A DNA stretch of 5,435 bases from positions 1 through 5,435 of the forward strand of contig SKMG01000137.1 of assembly GCA_007121175.1 (NCBI GenBank), in the 5' to 3' direction. The DNA comes from Trueperaceae bacterium. Its GTDB lineage: Bacteria; Deinococcota; Deinococci; Deinococcales; Trueperaceae. A program made the position numbers and the translations under genes. Positions 3,572 through 5,435 of the stretch are shown here, piece after piece; position 1 is the stretch's first letter; each line of letters opens with the position of its first letter. The notes beneath the pieces were generated by a model. That model searched no databases, was not told where the DNA came from, and saw only the letters and a list, made by a program, of their open reading frames with translations.

Positions 3572-5435
3572 GACTGGGCAGTCGGCTCACCGAGCACCAC
3601 CAGGAGCTCGTGCGACTCGCCGTCGAGGGCGATCCGCACCCCGTCCGGAGCGTGCTCGATGGGGGTGCCGTCGAGTTCGGCGGCCCACTCGACGCGGCGG
3701 CCGGCCGGTGGCGCCTCGACCCGGATCGCGTAGCGCGTCGATGCCACGCGTACTGTCGCCTCGAAGCCCGGCCAGGCCGCCGGCAAGCGAGGATCGACGA
3801 CCAGGAAGGCACCCTCGCGACGGAGCCCGAGGATGCCCTCGAGCCCTGCTCGGTACATCCAGCCCGCCGAACCCGTGTACCAGGTCCAGCCCCCGCGACC
3901 GACGTTCGGCGCGACGGAGTAGACGTCTGCGGCGACCACGTACGGCTCGACCCGGTAGCGCTGGGCGGCTGCTCGCGTGCGTGCGTGGTTGATCGGGTTG
4001 ACCAGGTCGAAGAGCGCCGCGGCCCGGTCGCCGTCCCCGAGCTCGCAGTAGGCCAGGATCGCCCACATCGCGGCATGGCTGTACTGGCCGCCGTTCTCGC
4101 GCAGGCCCGGAGGATAGCCCTTGATGTAGCCCGGGTCGAGTTCGCCGCGATCGAACGGCGGCGTGAACAGCAGCGCCAGGCCCTCGTCGCGCCGGATCAG
4201 GTGCTCCTCCAGCGACGCCATGGCGGTCGCGGCACGCCCTGCGTCGGCCGCGTTGGAGAGCACCGCCCACGACTGGGCGATGGCGTCGATCCGGCACGCC
4301 TCGCTGTCCTGCGAACCGAGCCAGGTGCCGTCGTCGAAGGTGGCCCGACGGTACCAGTCGCCGTCCCAGGCCTCGCGCTCGAGCGCGGCGAGCAGCGCCT
4401 CGCGGTGGCGCTCCCAACGCTCGGCGCGGTCCGGGTCCAGCCGCTGAGCGAACGGAGCGAAGCGCTCGATGGTCCGCGCCAGGAACCACCCGAGCCACAC
4501 GCTCTCGCCGCGACCGCCGGCCCCTACCCGGTTCATGCCGTCGTTCCAGTCGCCCGAGCCCATGAGCGGCAGCCCGCGCTCGCCGGTGAGCTCGATGGCC
4601 TGATCGAGGCCCCGCGCACAGTGCTCGAACAGCGAGGCCGACTCGTCCGCGGGCATCGGCTGGAAGAACGCCTCGTGCTCGTCGCTCTCGAGTGGCGGCC
4701 CCTCCAGGAAGGGGACGACCTCGTCCAGCACCGCCGCGTCGCCGGTCCGCTCGACGTAGCTCGCGGTGGCGTACGCCAGCCAGACGCGGTCGTCGGAGAT
4801 GCGGGTGCGCACGCCCTGCCCCGAGTGCGGCAGCCACCAGTGCTGCACGTCCCCCTCGGTGAACTGCCTGCCGGCGGCGCGTAACAGGTGCTCCCGCACC
4901 TCGCCGGGCCGCGCGAGCAAGAGCGCCATGCCGTCCTGGAGCTGATCGCGAAAGCCGTAGGCGCCGCTCGCCTGGTAGAAGCCCGAGCGTGCCCAGATGC
5001 GACACGCGAGCGCCTGGTAGAGCAGCCAACCGTTGAGCATGATGTCCATCGAACGCTCGGGCGTCGTGACCTGGACGGTCTGGAGCACCGTCCGCCAGTG
5101 CGCCCTGACTTCGTCGAGCACCGCCTCGAGGTCGGCGGCTCGGTAGCGCTCGAGCAGCGTACGCGCCTCGTCGGCCGAGCCGCAGTGGCCGAGCAGCGCC
5201 ACGACCTCGACGCGTTCACCAGGCGCGATCTCGAGCCCTCGCTGTAGCGCGGTGCAGGGGTCGAGACCGGCGCCGGTCCGGCCGGACAGCGGAGCCGGCC
5301 TGAGCAATGAGGCGGGTGCGGCGAGCGACCCGCCGCGGCCCAGGAACTCGCTGCGATCCACGGTCCAAGCCGTCTGCTCGCCGGCGAGGTCGGCGAAGCC
5401 GACCCGGCCTGGGAAGGCGGTGCTCCAGGGGTTGC
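3562..5435 (-). CDS. GH94-domain protein: C-terminal part of a cyclic beta-1,2-glucan synthase-type or 1,2-beta-oligoglucan phosphorylase-type enzyme (5' end outside window)
   Basis: Seen: 623 residues open to the window edge; a GTG at 5361 is internal because the frame continues upstream with family-like sequence ([16 protein letters not shown]). Motifs in order: [17 protein letters not shown] (28-44), YGFRDQLQD (159-167), [29 protein letters not shown] (D298 is the catalytic general acid by analogy with GH94 ADWND), [19 protein letters not shown] (H453 likely phosphate site), and [12 protein letters not shown] near 520, then a beta-rich tail. Known: this series is shared by the C-terminal GH94 domain of cyclic beta-1,2-glucan synthases (NdvB/ChvB type, over 2,700 residues, where it trims or controls chain length) and by stand-alone 1,2-beta-oligoglucan phosphorylases (about 1,100 residues). 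The fragment cannot separate these. All motifs are intact, with no frameshift; the usual LQDV/S is LQDG here. It converges with the Lmo0937-type gene across a 70-base gap. Confidence 0.88.
   Translation of the reverse strand, partial: NPWSTAFPGRVGFADLAGEQTAWTVDRSEFLGRGGSLAAPASLLRPAPLSGRTGAGLDPCTALQRGLEIAPGERVEVVALLGHCGSADEARTLLERYRAADLEAVLDEVRAHWRTVLQTVQVTTPERSMDIMLNGWLLYQALACRIWARSGFYQASGAYGFRDQLQDGMALLLARPGEVREHLLRAAGRQFTEGDVQHWWLPHSGQGVRTRISDDRVWLAYATASYVERTGDAAVLDEVVPFLEGPPLESDEHEAFFQPMPADESASLFEHCARGLDQAIELTGERGLPLMGSGDWNDGMNRVGAGGRGESVWLGWFLARTIERFAPFAQRLDPDRAERWERHREALLAALEREAWDGDWYRRATFDDGTWLGSQDSEACRIDAIAQSWAVLSNAADAGRAATAMASLEEHLIRRDEGLALLFTPPFDRGELDPGYIKGYPPGLRENGGQYSHAAMWAILAYCELGDGDRAAALFDLVNPINHARTRAAAQRYRVEPYVVAADVYSVAPNVGRGGWTWYTGSAGWMYRAGLEGILGLRREGAFLVVDPRLPAAWPGFEATVRVASTRYAIRVEAPPAGRRVEWAAELDGTPIEHAPDGVRIALDGESHELLVVLGEPTAQSVV

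Noticed and set aside
2757..4076. Minus-strand open frame of 439 codons across the convergent junction
   Set aside because: It crosses three real genes and the palindromic gap, has Ser/Thr/Arg-rich low-complexity content, and shows no start signal.
3610..4884. Plus-strand open frame (424 codons) and the minus-strand frame 3587-5029 within the GH94 gene
   Set aside because: Both are Arg/Ala/Gly-rich shadows of the GH94 frame, which alone carries ordered family motifs from one end to the other.

Overview
The window comes from a very GC-rich bacterial genome, with G or C at nearly every third codon position. It holds five protein-coding genes that I regard as real and one gene fragment at each edge. 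No RNA gene, mobile element or CRISPR array is visible. Phylum cannot be fixed from the sequence. A Sec signal peptide, a lipoprotein with a clean lipobox, Shine-Dalgarno starts beside one apparently leaderless start, and a large GH94 enzyme of the cyclic beta-1,2-glucan synthase type would fit a high-GC lineage such as Deinococcota or Chloroflexota, but that is inference only.

Layout. At the left edge, on the minus strand, lie the first 72 codons of an exported family-5 (peptide/oligosaccharide type) ABC transporter substrate-binding protein. A divergent intergenic region of about 275 bases follows. It contains a tandem heptamer repeat, a 6+6 dyad and a -10-like TACGAT placed six bases before the likely GTG start of a plus-strand major facilitator superfamily (MFS) transporter resembling the FucP-like sugar permeases. 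After a 128-base gap comes a two-gene unit joined by a TGATG stop/start overlap: a four-helix membrane protein of unknown function and a lipoprotein with a HEXXH...E zinc-protease signature. A regulatory-looking stretch with three inverted repeats then leads into a 49-residue membrane protein of the Lmo0937 (DUF5670) family. Converging on it from the right edge is the C-terminal 623 residues of a GH94 glycoside phosphorylase/cyclic beta-1,2-glucan synthase-type protein on the minus strand. The two converging genes are separated by 70 bases that hold a perfect 17-base GC-rich palindrome.

How the genes may work together. The substrate-binding protein, MFS carrier and GH94 enzyme suggest solute uptake and glucan metabolism, but they are in different transcription units and no shared regulation is shown. 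The most novel-looking item is the coupled pair of an uncharacterised four-helix membrane protein and a surface-anchored gluzincin-like lipoprotein. Their translational coupling suggests a joint envelope function, and nothing in the sequence says what that function is. The Lmo0937-type protein has its own promoter-like region with operator-like dyads, which would fit a separately regulated, possibly stress-linked gene.
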